A stretch of 64,000 bases of DNA. It comes from Oncomelania hupensis. Lineage: Eukaryota > Mollusca > Gastropoda > Littorinimorpha > Pomatiopsidae. Position 1 is the stretch's first letter. Each line of letters begins with the position of its first letter. The stretch is from positions 66,143,983 through 66,207,982 of the forward strand of contig CM072521.1 of NCBI GenBank assembly GCA_036898135.1. Direction: 5' to 3'. This document shows positions 47,101-56,500 of the stretch, one piece after another. The notes beneath the pieces were generated by a model that was not told the DNA's origin, did not search any database, and worked only from the letters and a program-made list of their open reading frames with translations. The translations under genes were made by a program, and so were the position numbers.

Positions 47101-49755
47101 AGACAGACAGCTCGGAGTGCGAGGTCACCACCAGCGGCTCGATGGTCCGGTAGCGGTGATTGACCAGCTCATTAAACAAGTTCTCCACACTGCACAGCAA
47201 TCTAAGAAGGGTATAGTCTGGCTCTACTTTTGCTATAAAACTGATAAAGTAATAACTAATGTTTTATTTGAATGTGTGAGTGTATACTAGTGATCTCTAT
47301 AGATCGTTACTCTTTGAGTACCTTGAAGAAAAGTACAAGTATAGTGTAGCATATTATTAGGCCCCCCCACCGGCAAAGGATGCCCTGTTTACGATATATG
47401 ACAAACTTGAGTTCATTGCTAAAAAAGAAAAAATATAAAATAAATGCCTACAATCGACTCTATTTTTTCCCTATGTGACGTCAGGGATCAGTTTACATAA
47501 TCAATATAGCGCGCCTGGCGATTGATGCATAATAATTAAAATTGACCATTTACAATTCTTGCAGGGGCCGAATGGCGCTTCGATTTTTGGTACAGTGCGC
47601 CACCACATTAACAGTGCACTGTCTTGGAGGCGACAACGTGCTTTTGTAAGGCAAGTTCAGCGATTGCTATGGGGCCCGGATGTTGATCTTTCAGACAATA
47701 AGAAGTGTTGGTAGATTCTTTCCAAATCAGAATTTGCTTTCGTCTGCGCGTATGTTGTGTCCGTGCAAGGAGGATTTTGTGTTTTTCTTTGGCCGCCTTT
47801 GAAAATGCCCCTCCCCCACCCCCCCACCCCCCAAATATCTAAACTTTCGAGGTAGGGACCGGTCTTGACTTGTCGTTTGCTGCTGTTTAAACACAGTCCT
47901 ACACGCCGCTAATCATACGGCAAGTGATGGAAAACACTAAGCACATGCAAAGTTAAATTAAACACTAGCATACAAAAACCAACATTAAAACTGCAATAAC
48001 AGCTAAGTGTCATTACAGTGTTTGCGGATAGCACACACAGACCTGCGTCTACAGCCCACGCACGTGACAGACTGGGAGAGATGATTGAAGACGTCTTTGC
48101 TGGTGGCCATCAGCGCTGCGGCCAGTTCATCGTGGGACAGAGCTTTGCAGCGCTCGTAAAACTGATCCCACTCCAACTTTTTCTGCTTCACAGTGTCAAC
48201 GCAGTCACCACACTGCTCAAACTGCATGACCATCTGGACAACACAGACAATGACTTTTTATGCTCATGTTCCCCAGTTCATCGACTGTAGGTATTTAAAA
48301 ACTAATACTTAATCAAGTTAATGTCACCCTCTTTTGACCTTGCCCCTTCAATACACTCATTTAACATTCACAGTGAGTGTTGCACCACTGAAAAAAATAG
48401 GCTTACAGTTAGTGAGTTACAATTAAAAAACCACTCTTCCAGCACTAAAAATAGCAGCTACAAAAGCCAGTAAGAGAAAGAACCTGTTTTTTAAAAAAAT
48501 TGCTTTAAAGGTTTTTACATTTTACTGTTAATAGATCCCCAAAAACGCATTTTTCAAGCCTCGGGGTTTACTCACAAATAGGGTCAAAGGTCACACGGAT
48601 ATGGTATACATCGTCTATCGATGTACCGTTAAAAACAGGGGAAATCACTCCTTGTTAGAACCAATATGGACAATTCAAACTTTGGCAGTTGGTTTGAGAA
48701 CAAAATCCATGTTTTCGCCACAAGCATACAAACCCTTTGAATTGGGACCTTTTAAAAGATTTATTCCCAGCAATGAAAACAAATTACAGCCCATCCAGTG
48801 ATCCACAATTGCCAACACCCAGTCTGCAATTCCCAATATTCACCCTTAGATCATTCAGATCCATGTTTTTGTAAACTAATATTAACTGCCACTAACTAAC
48901 TAAAAGTAACACATCTACTGATCTAGTAAGACTGCTAGACTTTTTTAAATTTTATTTGATCGTTGACTAGATTAAAAAATGTCAGTCATGACTCAAGTTG
49001 GCAGTTACAATCTAGACAAACTATGAGGTAAACAAAACTGTCCATAATATGGGAATACCTACTCTATTTATACATTAGTCATTATCTATTGCAAGATCAA
49101 GGCAAGCAACACATGACTGTATTCAAGAACATTAACTCCTTTAACTTGAAAATGAAGAATTTGGTAGACTGCAGGAATCAGTGTAATGACAGGGTTACGT
49201 GGTCATTTCAGTAATGACTGGATATGTCTGGATATAACTCAAACTCAAAAAGAAATAGAGAAAAATTTAAAAAGTAACAAATTAGTTTTGTTCTGTTCAG
49301 TTACTGGGTATCCAGTTACTGTACTGTGAAAAGCAAGTTACTCTTTTGAAGTTAGTGTGTACAACGTTCCAGATACTTAATAATATGCATTGCTAGTGAA
49401 TAAATACTGTTGTCTTGCCTTCACAGTCTCCATTTTCTTAAATTTCACCATAAGTACAAGCACATGTTGTGACAGGTGGGCGGGAGACACTGCTTTTTTA
49501 TTGATGGGGGAAAGGTCTCACATTTGACGTGTCACGGTCCTTTTAGTCAAGACTGACTTTCGCGAAGTCAAAGTCGCATAGGTACATTAACAAAGAATTC
49601 AATGCCTTCACACACTGATATGACAGAGAAAGTCAAATGAAAATGAAACTGAAAATAAACTAAAAGAAAGTTACCTTTATTCCGCTCTCTTCCACTGGCA
49701 TTTGACGTCGGTCAAAGATTGTTTCACCGTCACACAAACCAACAAGTTGCGCCAT
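25960..49755 (-). CDS. GGNBP2: Gametogenetin-binding protein 2 homologue
   Basis: Complete coding sequence of twelve exons over about 24 kb, giving 686 aa (human 697). Landmarks in family order: CVGCRRSVENLF; TLFCLFYVHG; KSKKRCNLHSLDTH; a cysteine-rich stretch from FCVECRAK to AYNILIGE and EKGYC; AEPELTG; RRDRHAKTLDIAQEEVLTCL; a highly charged coiled coil EEIEEEERMKEQRKEMKRLK; a serine-rich region with nine consecutive histidines and NSDCGYGSE; and an acidic C-terminus CGISQEDILQFQQN. The family is known as a gametogenetin partner needed for germ-cell and placental development in mammals. A role in this organism is inference. All introns are GT-AG except intron 7, which starts GC. Introns hold LINEs, piggyBac-like, Tigger-like and hAT-like remnants, and a tandem array built from the exon 6 acceptor. 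Confidence 0.95.
26336..26508 (+). mobile_element. LINE fragment, left half of an interrupted copy
   Basis: Same LINE family (TATTTAGGATCCATTGTATC, GGGTCCCGACAGGAAGTCC). It breaks at GCTCCCTTG where the element at 26509-27860 is inserted, and continues at 27867. Confidence 0.9.
26724..26909 (-). pseudogene. hAT transposase C-terminal remnant
   Basis: Reads HCERVFSCVRKNRTDQRASL and ends DSLRK-stop, resembling the hAT C-terminal dimerisation region (CERVFS, then a basic stretch and LGEDTMEAL). Upstream transposase sequence is absent, so it is a remnant and not functional. Confidence 0.75.
27095..27743. mobile_element. piggyBac-like deletion derivative flanked by TTAA
   Basis: TTAA then CCCTTTACTGGG at the left; GCCCGGTAAAGGG then TTAA at the right. 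The minus strand (about 27202-27516) encodes MDGLDSWTDEGEFTGF followed by an acidic stretch, like piggyBac transposase N-termini. A diverged copy is at 32727-33420. Confidence 0.8.
27867..28320 (+). mobile_element. LINE fragment, right half of an interrupted copy
   Basis: Continues the LINE of 26336-26508: TCATCTCCCTATATGCTTG, ATGGAGATGAGGTGCTACAG, and the terminal AGGATAGAATAGGAT tail. Several stops and frameshifts. Confidence 0.9.
28645..28737 (-). CDS. GGNBP2: GGNBP2 coding exon 11
   Basis: 93 bp, phase 0 to 0. Ends PKSLGSLEEMFA, matching the family's SLVELL-like segment. Acceptor GGGTTTCAG, donor GTAAGA. Confidence 0.88.
28975..29054 (-). CDS. GGNBP2: GGNBP2 coding exon 10
   Basis: 80 bp, entered in phase 1. 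Encodes EAGDLTCSDCQSVGGSPERK. Acceptor CTGATTTTCAG, donor GTACCT. Poorly conserved, called by splice sites and frame. Confidence 0.8.
29598..30380 (+). mobile_element. Tigger/pogo-like element
   Basis: Ends CAGTGGAACCTCCGGTAT ... ATACCGGAGGTTCCACTG, flanked by TA on both sides. The plus strand from 29899 encodes MASRKRNVLSLAERMKVIEG, a CENP-B/pogo-type DNA-binding N-terminus. It then shifts frame at about 30010 and continues as QIQLIIKDKESVKLRLESGE. The catalytic part is missing. Confidence 0.88.
29899..30194 (+). pseudogene. Tigger-like transposase N-terminus, frameshifted
   Basis: Helix-turn-helix region with SLAERMKVIEGSENGQSCLS and SIARSLDVGKT, then a one-base frame change. Non-functional remnant. 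Confidence 0.75.
30643..31204. repeat. 83 bp minisatellite, 7 units
   Basis: Core GGTTTGGACACAGGCTAGCA and TTTCAGGTAATGCACCCTC. Each unit contains CAG|GTAATG, a donor-like word on the plus strand, though the host gene is on the minus strand. GGNBP2 intron 9. Confidence 0.95.
31237..31421. repeat. 30 bp tandem array abutting the GGNBP2 exon 9 donor (6 units)
   Basis: Core GCTAAGAGAAAGTGTAGAGA. On the minus strand the true intron start GGTACGCTCTACACTTT is the first unit. Later units read GGTGCCGTC, GGTACTGTC and GGTATTGTC. Confidence 0.85.
31422..31848 (-). CDS. GGNBP2: GGNBP2 coding exon 9
   Basis: 427 bp, entered in phase 0, leaving phase 1. Low-complexity Ser/Asn/His region with nine consecutive histidines, then NSDCGYGSEVDG and GSDICSDGLCMHD, which match the family. 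Acceptor TTTGTGTTGCAG, donor GTACGC. Confidence 0.93.
32209..32403 (-). CDS. GGNBP2: GGNBP2 coding exon 8
   Basis: 195 bp, phase 0 to 0. MAVESKQGVSNLERMCEEIE then lysine-rich KRLKKKRRKAQAK; coiled coil. Its initial ATG is internal, not a start. Acceptor TTGTGACAG, donor GTAATT. Confidence 0.95.
32727..33420. mobile_element. piggyBac-like deletion derivative, second copy
   Basis: Diverged copy of 27095-27743: TTTTACTGGGCACACG at the left, GCCCAGTAAAGGG at the right. The left TTAA/CCC end is eroded. The minus strand about 32973-33176 encodes MDGLDSLTDEGEFTGFHLSD. Confidence 0.78.
33421..33995. other. GGNBP2 intron 7, part beside exon 7
   Basis: A diverged second copy of the exon 8 start region (CCCTGCTTTGACTCTACTGC at about 33583) lies here, so this part of the intron may be a local duplication of exon 8's left edge. 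No other element seen. Confidence 0.45.
33582..33625 (-). repeat. diverged copy of the GGNBP2 exon 8 acceptor region
   Basis: The minus strand reads TGTGGCAGATGGCAGTAGAG then TCAAAGCAGGG, closely matching the true exon 8 start (TGTGACAGATGGCGGTGGAG). It lies upstream of exon 8 in transcription order. Confidence 0.8.
33996..34173 (-). CDS. GGNBP2: GGNBP2 coding exon 7
   Basis: 178 bp, entered in phase 2, leaving phase 0. NRRDRHAKTLDIAQEEVLTC to KKNFE. The donor is GCAAGC, a GC-AG intron. Joining here gives FEMAVES, aligned with the family's FEMTVE, while no GT nearby does so. Confidence 0.9.
34631..35354 (+). mobile_element. piggyBac-like element flanked by TTAA
   Basis: TTAA|CCCATTAACATGCGG at the left; GTTAGAGGG|TTAA at the right. 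Between about 34900 and 35085 a broken plus-strand frame reads acidic SDEENDPFEGF and VNDGEEIGLDFHFDDLFPSN, like a piggyBac transposase N-terminus. Confidence 0.7.
35379..35603 (-). CDS. GGNBP2: GGNBP2 coding exon 6
   Basis: 225 bp, entered in phase 2, leaving phase 2. FCVECRAKVMLAYNILIGE, EEKGYCKRLFDKL and SMAEPELTGM. Acceptor TTTTCTCCTCAG, donor GTGAGT. Its first 27 bases and acceptor recur about 22 times upstream in the intron. Confidence 0.96.
35577..38650 (-). repeat. ~126 bp tandem array of the GGNBP2 exon 6 acceptor (about 22 extra copies)
   Basis: Each unit has, on the minus strand, a pyrimidine tract ending TTTTCTCCTCAG, then GTTTTGCGTGGAGTGCCGCG encoding FCVECRAKV, then unique filler with ATAACACTATTG. 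Units are about 126-127 bp; some carry an extra 28 bp. One unit has CAAAATCTG for CAAAACCTG. Confidence 0.97.
38625..39608. repeat. 28 bp minisatellite, about 34 units
   Basis: Core GTCCATGACAATAGTGTTAT then TGGATAAA. The 28 bp word also sits inside units of the adjacent 126 bp array. A variant block with GACAGTAG dominates the right part. Confidence 0.97.
40175..40285 (-). CDS. GGNBP2: GGNBP2 coding exon 5
   Basis: 111 bp, entered and left in phase 2. SLWSDIWAQMSADCRAAVLN to YLTKHR. Acceptor TTCCTTGCAG, donor GTAACG. Confidence 0.95.
40342..42850. mobile_element. LINE with 5' inversion (twin priming) and 9 bp target duplication
   Basis: The left 1.5 kb (about 40342-41886) is on the minus strand: the C-terminal end of an AP-endonuclease domain (GSDHDLVMM), linker, and N-terminal RT (AFDRVWH, FIDFKKAFD). 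The right 0.96 kb (41887-42850) is on the plus strand: the rest of RT (VRQGCLLSP, FADDI) to the AGGAT tail. Both parts share about 28 bp around GGGAACTGGTTCAGAACAAC. AAAATAAAC flanks the whole at 40333-40341 and 42851-42859. Confidence 0.93.
42851..42859. repeat. target-site duplication AAAATAAAC
   Basis: Perfect 9 bp copy of 40333-40341, bounding the inverted LINE. Confidence 0.9.
43081..43106. repeat. (GAA)n microsatellite next to the GGNBP2 exon 4 donor
   Basis: On the transcript strand a TTC tract begins a few bases inside intron 4, after GTAATTTTC. Confidence 0.85.
43110..43208 (-). CDS. GGNBP2: GGNBP2 coding exon 4
   Basis: 99 bp, entered and left in phase 2. KGKSKKRCNLHSLDTHKVKS. Acceptor GTGTTGCAG, donor GTAATT. 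Confidence 0.93.
43572..44537 (-). mobile_element. LINE, 5'-truncated degenerate copy
   Basis: Minus-strand copy of the same family from GCAGTCCTTCACAACAG to the ATAGGATAGGATAAG tail. RT motif FADDI appears as FVDDF, and frames are broken. Older than the copy at 41887-42850. Confidence 0.9.
44541..44773 (-). mobile_element. partial piggyBac-like element
   Basis: The right end is AAAAGGG|TTAA. The minus strand carries an acidic frame YPSKESDLDIDFEALESDCD. The other end is lost beside the LINE at 43572-44537. Confidence 0.6.
44801..46727 (-). mobile_element. TIR element X, copy A (1927 bp)
   Basis: Inverted ends TAGGTACAGGCAGG and CCTGCCGATACCTA, flanked by ATTCAAG at 44794-44800 and 46728-46734. 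It is near-identical in inverse orientation to 51170-53091. No long ORF, so non-autonomous. It has an internal ATT microsatellite at 45492-45516. In GGNBP2 intron 3. Confidence 0.92.
47049..47189 (-). CDS. GGNBP2: GGNBP2 coding exon 3
   Basis: 141 bp, entered and left in phase 2. VENLFNELVNHRYRTIEPLV to TLFCLFYVHG. Acceptor GCTGTGCAG, donor GTAAGA. Confidence 0.95.
47190..48042. other. GGNBP2 intron 2
   Basis: C-rich tracts at about 47361 and 47813-47832. No recognised element. Confidence 0.5.
48043..48233 (-). CDS. GGNBP2: GGNBP2 coding exon 2
   Basis: 191 bp, entered in phase 0, leaving phase 2. MVMQFEQCGDCVDTVKQKK to VTCVGCRR. Acceptor TTGTCCAG, donor GTCTGT. Confidence 0.95.
48234..49674. 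other. GGNBP2 intron 1
   Basis: Unique-looking AT-rich intron. No element recognised. Confidence 0.5.
49675..49755 (-). CDS. GGNBP2: GGNBP2 coding exon 1
   Basis: 81 bp, MAQLVGLCDGETIFDRRQMP to GIK, matching the family N-terminus (MARLVAVC...FERRQ). Strong start context AACAATGG. Donor GTAACT. Confidence 0.93.
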
Positions 49756-50415
49756 TGTTGCAATTTAGTGTTATGATGCACGAACATTAATTTCCTACAA
49801 AAACGCTGGAAGTCACCGCAAACCAAGAACTTTCACAAACACAAATAAACTTCAATCTGACATTGGGACACTTCACAGCCAGTAACAGAAGTCGACCATC
49901 TTTACAACCGAATTACGTCCGACTGCCACACATAGGAATCTGTCTTTCGCTAATAAATATAATCCCCTACTTAATTTATTATTTGTATCGTACACAGATA
50001 TGCTACATTATCAACCAAAACAAAGAAATACAAGTTTAAAGTTTTAATGAGAACTTTGAATTTGCTTTCTGTAAAGAATTGTCATAATTAACTTAAAAAT
50101 TGTGTCTTCTGGATCTCTTTCAAAGATTAAAAAATCTAAATAATTTTTTTATTTCTGCATCATATTATTGTGTTTTAGGCTGAATAAAAAGACATATGGT
50201 GTAATATATTTTTAAAATACTCAATTTAGAAAAAAAAATTGTAAGTTTCACCGCACTAAGGTAACGCGCATGAATATTCAATCAATTTCCGCCTTCATAA
50301 CTTCCGGGTACTTGTTTATTTTGACCTAGCTCTTAGCATGTGCTTCCGGTATGGTCCACATGGGTTTGGAGCGTTATTCTTTCTGTGTTGTTTGCCATAG
50401 AAATTTCATTTGACT
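49756..50415. promoter_or_regulatory. putative bidirectional promoter GGNBP2/DDX55
   Basis: 660 bp between divergent start codons, free of transposons. It contains two CTTCCGG words (50302 and 50344), which resemble ETS-type sites; functional meaning is inference. Confidence 0.5.
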
Positions 50416-50523
50416 ATGGACAAATCGAACAGAGATTTTAGGTGGGAGGCCTTGACATCAATGAGCGCATCTACATTCCAGTCACTGACGGAACTAAAAT
50501 TTACCCACATGACTCCGGTTCAG
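50416..50523 (+). CDS. DDX55: DDX55 coding exon 1
   Basis: 108 bp, phase 0. Ends in the Q motif [10 protein letters not shown]. Donor GTAAGA. Confidence 0.94.
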
Positions 50524-53500
50524 GTAAGAGTACAAATTAGAAGAAGAAAAAAAACATTCCTTATGAAGTTATGTCATGTGAGCGTCGATTGAATAGTATA
50601 CTATTTATGACTGCGGAGGGAGAGCACTCAACTAAATCAAGTAAACATTTTTAGATAAAACTCTTCTTTATGTTTTTTAAATCTAAAAATTAAATCAGCA
50701 TGATTTATCAAATGAATCAACATATTGAAAAAAATTCAGCAAATGAATGCTCCGCCAAGAACTTAGAAGAAGAAATTGTATCCTCATATTCTAGGAGATG
50801 GGCATCTTTCGCCTCTCTTCCCACTTCACTTTTACCGTTTTTACCTTTACCATCAGATTGTTTTAAACACCAAATAAAGGTTGATTTGATGTACATTGAC
50901 TTGTGCAGTTCAACACAATCCCGGTGTTCTTGAAGAACAAGGATGTTGTGGTTGAGGCAGTCACTGGCAGTGGCAAGACTCTGGCGTTTGTCATCCCAAT
51001 CATCGAGATTCTGCTACGGCTAGAAACGCAGCTCAAACCCACACAGGTGACTCCCTGCTTTCAGTTTCGCTGTTGGTAATTTATTACTACAGCTTCAAAG
51101 AAACGTCATGAGCTCACCACTTGCCTCAAAGACTAAAGGCTTATAATTTATATAACATGTATGCAACGCTAGTTACAGGCAGGCTATGTCTTGAACTGTA
51201 AGACTAAAGCTTCAGCAGCTGTTTTTCAGTTGCATTCCCACGAATGTTATGAAACAAATTGTGCATGCACTACCACATTATTTGTACCGCAAAAAAGTTG
51301 AAGTTTTATCCTTTCCAATTATATATTTTTGTTTGTTGTATGTTGAGTGAGTGATTTTTGACAATTTTTTTTTAAAAGGCTCTGGGGGGTTATTTCTTGC
51401 TGTGAGAGTGTGAGCGTGGCTTGCCGAGTGATACAAAAAACACACTGTGTGTTCTCTGTTCTGGCTACGTCTCCCCATTCAATGAACACAGCTAAAAATA
51501 GCACAAAAGGAGAGTGCATATAATTCCCTTTAAACTGATACTAATTTTGCCTGTAATTGAAAAGAAATAAGAGTCTAAATCACAAAAAACTAAATTTTAG
51601 GAGTCATTTTCGACCAGAAAGCGCACAAATAACCATGCAAAGCAATTACTTTTTGAAAACGTTGATTTTCTCACTTTCTAATGGTCTACGCGGTATCTTT
51701 GTGACGTCAGCAGGGCCTCGTAGCTTTTGTATGAAACGAGCACAGCCATTGGTTGTTCTTCTCAGTCTGTGTCAAAATGGCAGCGAACATGAATGAATCG
51801 GCCTTGGACTTTTGGAGTCGGATTAGACGCGATTTTGGTAGAAAATCAAACATACTTCAATGTATTTTTTCTGTAAATGTTGTTAGAAGGTTATATATGA
51901 ACTGTGACAGCAATAATTGCGCTAAAAATTTTGTATTTTTTACAATCAATGCGCTGAGGCACTCTTGCCTTTGATCTGTTGAGAAAATGGAAACGTGGTA
52001 TTGACGTGCCCGATGTAAAAGTTCACTACGTGTTTTAATCAATAAATCCAAGGACCATAAAATATCACACGTGTCAATAAGTAGTTCAGACAACTGCTGA
52101 TTTCATTGTATTGCTGGATGTTAAACTTTTAATAAGATATCCATTGCAAAAGTTTCATAAACAAATCTGCAAGGGAGGTAATCCGCCTGATAAACAATAC
52201 AGTGGTGTGGGAAACTGCTATTACAGACTGTGAAAATGTTATTACACTGAATGCAAATCAGCAAAAGTGAAGTTTACATCCTTGTTTACTCTTCTTACCC
52301 CAAAATAATGCATTTAGAAATGTCAGTGGTGTTGTTATAAATGTACACAGCCAAGATAAAGGCCCATATGAATAATATGATCTTCAAAACTGCTAATAAT
52401 AATAATAATAATAATTAGCATTTGTAAGGCGCCTGCCCTATGGATTTAGGCGCTAGAAACTAATGCAAAGAAGCTCCTGTGCTTTGTTGCCTAAAGTAAA
52501 ACTTGCTGAATATACCAGTCAAGGTTGGAAACGTGTCATTTGCAAATTGTGTGTGTGTGAGGTGGAGAGAGGAAGGAAAATGTTATTTCCTAATATATAT
52601 AGGAATGTCATCATGCTGCATTTCATTTTAAAAGCATCTAAAAACACACACAGAACACTTCAAATTTTAAAAATCAAACAATTATGTTACGTTCTACAGC
52701 TATTTGAAGTTTACACACATAATTGCTCTTACGGCCGCAGCTGAAATTTACAGAAACTGCAACTTTTAGGTCATGCCAGTGGTCAGGCTTATGGGTTTGA
52801 TGGCCTCAAAAAAAATAGGGTTAATGTACATAAACAATGCAACAAATTGTATTAATTTGAACATGTTTTATGGAAATTGTGGCTTCTTACAGCTTCTCAA
52901 AATCAGCTTGTCATGAAATTTGACAAAAACTGCCAAAAACGGCTGAATATGTACCGTATTTAAAGGTCTGTATCTCTGGTTCTAGTAGAGATAGAAAGAA
53001 ATTGTTTTGTGTTTGTATTTTTGCCCTCTTTCATAATTTTATCATTTTAATTCACTTCCCCTAACATTTAATTTTGACCTGCCTGTACCTAACAACGCTC
53101 TGCTATTTTTGCACTTCTTCTTTCAAGTTTTTGGTTAAATTTCCAAGTACATCATAATTTTACCCCAAAATTGTTTATTTTCTTTCTTATCTATAAATTT
53201 AATATTTACTTCACATTCTTTCAATCTTTGTTTATAACTTAATTATCAAATGTTAATATTATTATTATTTCCGTTGTTGTAATTGTGATGTGGATGCTGT
53301 AGTTATGCTTTTCAGGTAGGCGCCATCATATTGACCCCGACACGGGAGTTAGCAGTTCAGATTCATAGTGTAGTTATGCACTTTCTCAAGGCCTGTCCAC
53401 AGCTGTCCACCATTCTCTTGATCGGGGGAACCGACGCACATCAAGACATCGCAACGTTCAACAAGCAGGGGTATAAATAAATTATCCCTTTTCTTGTGTG

Positions 53501-56500
53501 TGTGTATGTGTTTTAACCAGACAAAAATTCACTGAACACAACCCCAGGAGGTAAAAAATAGACAAGTTGATTGTGGGCCTTCAACTGAAAGGGGGAGAAG
53601 TCACCAGTTCCCTTATCCACCCAGCACCATGATGTACAAAATCCAATTGTTCTTGTGTCCGGTGCCTTATGATGGATTTCAGTTCTGCATTTAATACGCT
53701 TCAACCCCACTTACTAATCAAGCGTCTTCTTGACCTTGACGTTAGTCCAGGACTCGTTCTCTGGATTCGTTCCTTTCTCCGCGATAGGCCACAGAGGGTC
53801 AGTATTGACGGTATCTTGTCCAACGAGATTATTGTAAACACTGGGGCGCCGCAGGGCTGTGTCCTCTCGTCGGTTTTGTTTTCTCTCTATACCAATGAAC
53901 TGACGTGCGACACCAGCATTTTTTACTTTGATAAAGTTTGCGGATGATATGGCTCTAATAGGCAGGCTAAAAGATTAACAATCTCTCTCGCAATACTTCG
54001 ATTTTACTTGTACGCTTCTTACCTGGTTCAGTGACAGTTATTTAAAGCTAAACGTAACTAAAACTAAAGAAATTTGCTTTGAAGAACACCCCGTGCAAGA
54101 GATCCTGCCCTGCTTCGCCCCCTGAAAATTGCATCTGAAAATGTAGAGCAGGTTGAAACTTTTAAGTATTAGGGACGGTTTTAGACAAGAACTTGAAGTT
54201 CAGTGATCATGTTGGTTTTATTTTAATTTGCAAAAAGGCCAATCAAAGGATGTATCTAGTAAGAAAGTTGAAAAATTTTGGGGTCAATGTACATATCTTA
54301 GAAATAGTTTACAGATCTCTAGTAGAAAGTATTCTATGCTTTAACATTGTTACCTGGTTCGGAAATCTTGGCGTTAGTGACAGGAACAGACTCAACCGCA
54401 TTGTAAACCTAGCTAGCAGAGTGATAGGAAAGACACAAAAGCCAATAACAGAAATATATAAAGATTTTGTAAAAAGTAAAGCTAGAAAGATCATGTCTGA
54501 TATTAAACAGTCATCCCATGTGTAGATCATTTGAACTGTTGCCCTCAGGTCGGAGGTTTAGAACCCCGGCCTGGAAAAGAAACTTGTATGGCCACTCTTA
54601 TGTACCAAGTGCAATCCGCATCTTAAATTTAAGCAAACTGTAATACCCCCAGTTACCTACAATGGCTACATTTTTCTTCTGTGTACTGTGATGATGTAAT
54701 GTAATATGATGTGAGTTGTGCAATGAAGTCAGCTATTTGTCATGCGTATGATTGTCTTAATTAATGTTTTATAATATAACAAAAACTGTTAATTTTTTTT
54801 TTTTTAGTTTTTTATCCTTCTGTCTTAGTCTTTGTGTTACTAAAGACAAATTTCCATGTTATTGTATTTTAACTATGGACAATAAAGATTCGTATTCGTA
54901 TAGTTCACTTACCATCTATCATCTCAAAACCTGCTCAGTGTTGATGTTGATCACTTGTAGGGTCTTTAAAAAAAATTTGTTCATTTAAAAATACAAAAAT
55001 AAAATTAAATGTTGCATATTTTTAATGCTATAGAAACATGCTTGGTGCGATCAGAAAAAAATAATGACAGAAAAATAAGAAGAGATGGAAATGGATTGCA
55101 TGGTAATAGATTTTATTGTATTGCATTGTATTGTTTTGTAAACTTGTATTGCTTTGGGTGGGGTTTTATTACAAGTGTATATATTATTAATCACAGAGAA
55201 AGATGGAGTGCGCTGGTTAAATGATCATCTGTGGTGTCCGAGTTACGGGATATGATAGGATAGGAAATTATCAATCATGAATAAAGACAGAGAGAAAGAG
55301 CAGTTGAAAGTAGGTTCAAGGCTGGAAATAGAAGAACTGACATTTTCCGTTGTTTGCAAATATTGTGTGTTGCTATATGTATAAGTGGATAAGTTGGCCA
55401 TTAAAATATGTTTTTAGCAATAATTAGGATATTACAGTGGATCTCACCTATAGTTTTGAAGGGAATTTTAACAGTAGTCACAACCTTCTCTATAATGATG
55501 ATAGCGAGACCTGAATGGGAGCACCTGGGGTGATCGGGAAAAGCTATGTCAAAACAGCAAAACACGCTTTATCAATTGTAACATAGAGAAAGATGACAAG
55601 ATGGGTCAGGCTTTATCAATTGTAACATAGAGAAAGATTACAAGATGGGTCAGGCTTTATCAATTGTAACATAGAGAAAGATTACAAGATGGGTCAGGCT
55701 TTATCAATTGTAACATAGAGAAAGATGACAAGATGGGTCAGGCTTTATCAATTGTAACATAGAGAAAGATTACAAGATGGGTCAGGCTTTATCAATTGTA
55801 ACATAGAGAAAGATTACAAGATGGGTCAGGCTTTATCAAATGTAACATAGAGAAAGATGACAAGATGGGTCAGGCTTTATCAATTGTAACATAGAGAAAG
55901 ATGACAAGATGGGTCAGGCTTTATCAATTGTAACATAGAGAAAGATGACAAGATGGGTCAGGCTTTATCAATTGTAACATAGAGAAAGATGACAAGATGG
56001 GTCAGGCTTTATCAATTGTAACATAGAGAAAGATGACAAGATGGGTCAGGCTTTATCAATTGTAACATAGAGAAAGATGACAAGATGGGTCAGGCTTTAT
56101 CAATTGTAACATAGAGAAAGATTACAAGATGGGTCAGGCTTTATCAATTGTAACATAGAGAAAGATTACAAGATGGGTCAGGCTTTATCAATTGTAACAT
56201 AGAGAAAGATTACAAGATGGGTCAGGCTTTATCAATTGTACCATAGAGAAAGATGACAAGATGGGTGGAATGGGTGCTGTCTCGGAGTGTGAAATGTCAT
56301 CCAGTCACAATATTATGGTACTAGCGTGCAATTGCAGTATTACAATAGACAACAGGGACATTTCTATCAACACCACTTTCAAGGTTGGTGAACTAAGACT
56401 CGATGGTCGCGTTCTTCCGCTGCGTTTCTATTTGCACTCACTGACTCGGCAAACTCCGGAAACATGAACTTTGGTTGGTGTTTGCACTGGCTGGGTGCGG

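Noticed and set aside
50410..50415. Upstream TTG start for DDX55
   Set aside because: The ATG at 50416 has a good context and fits the family N-terminus length.
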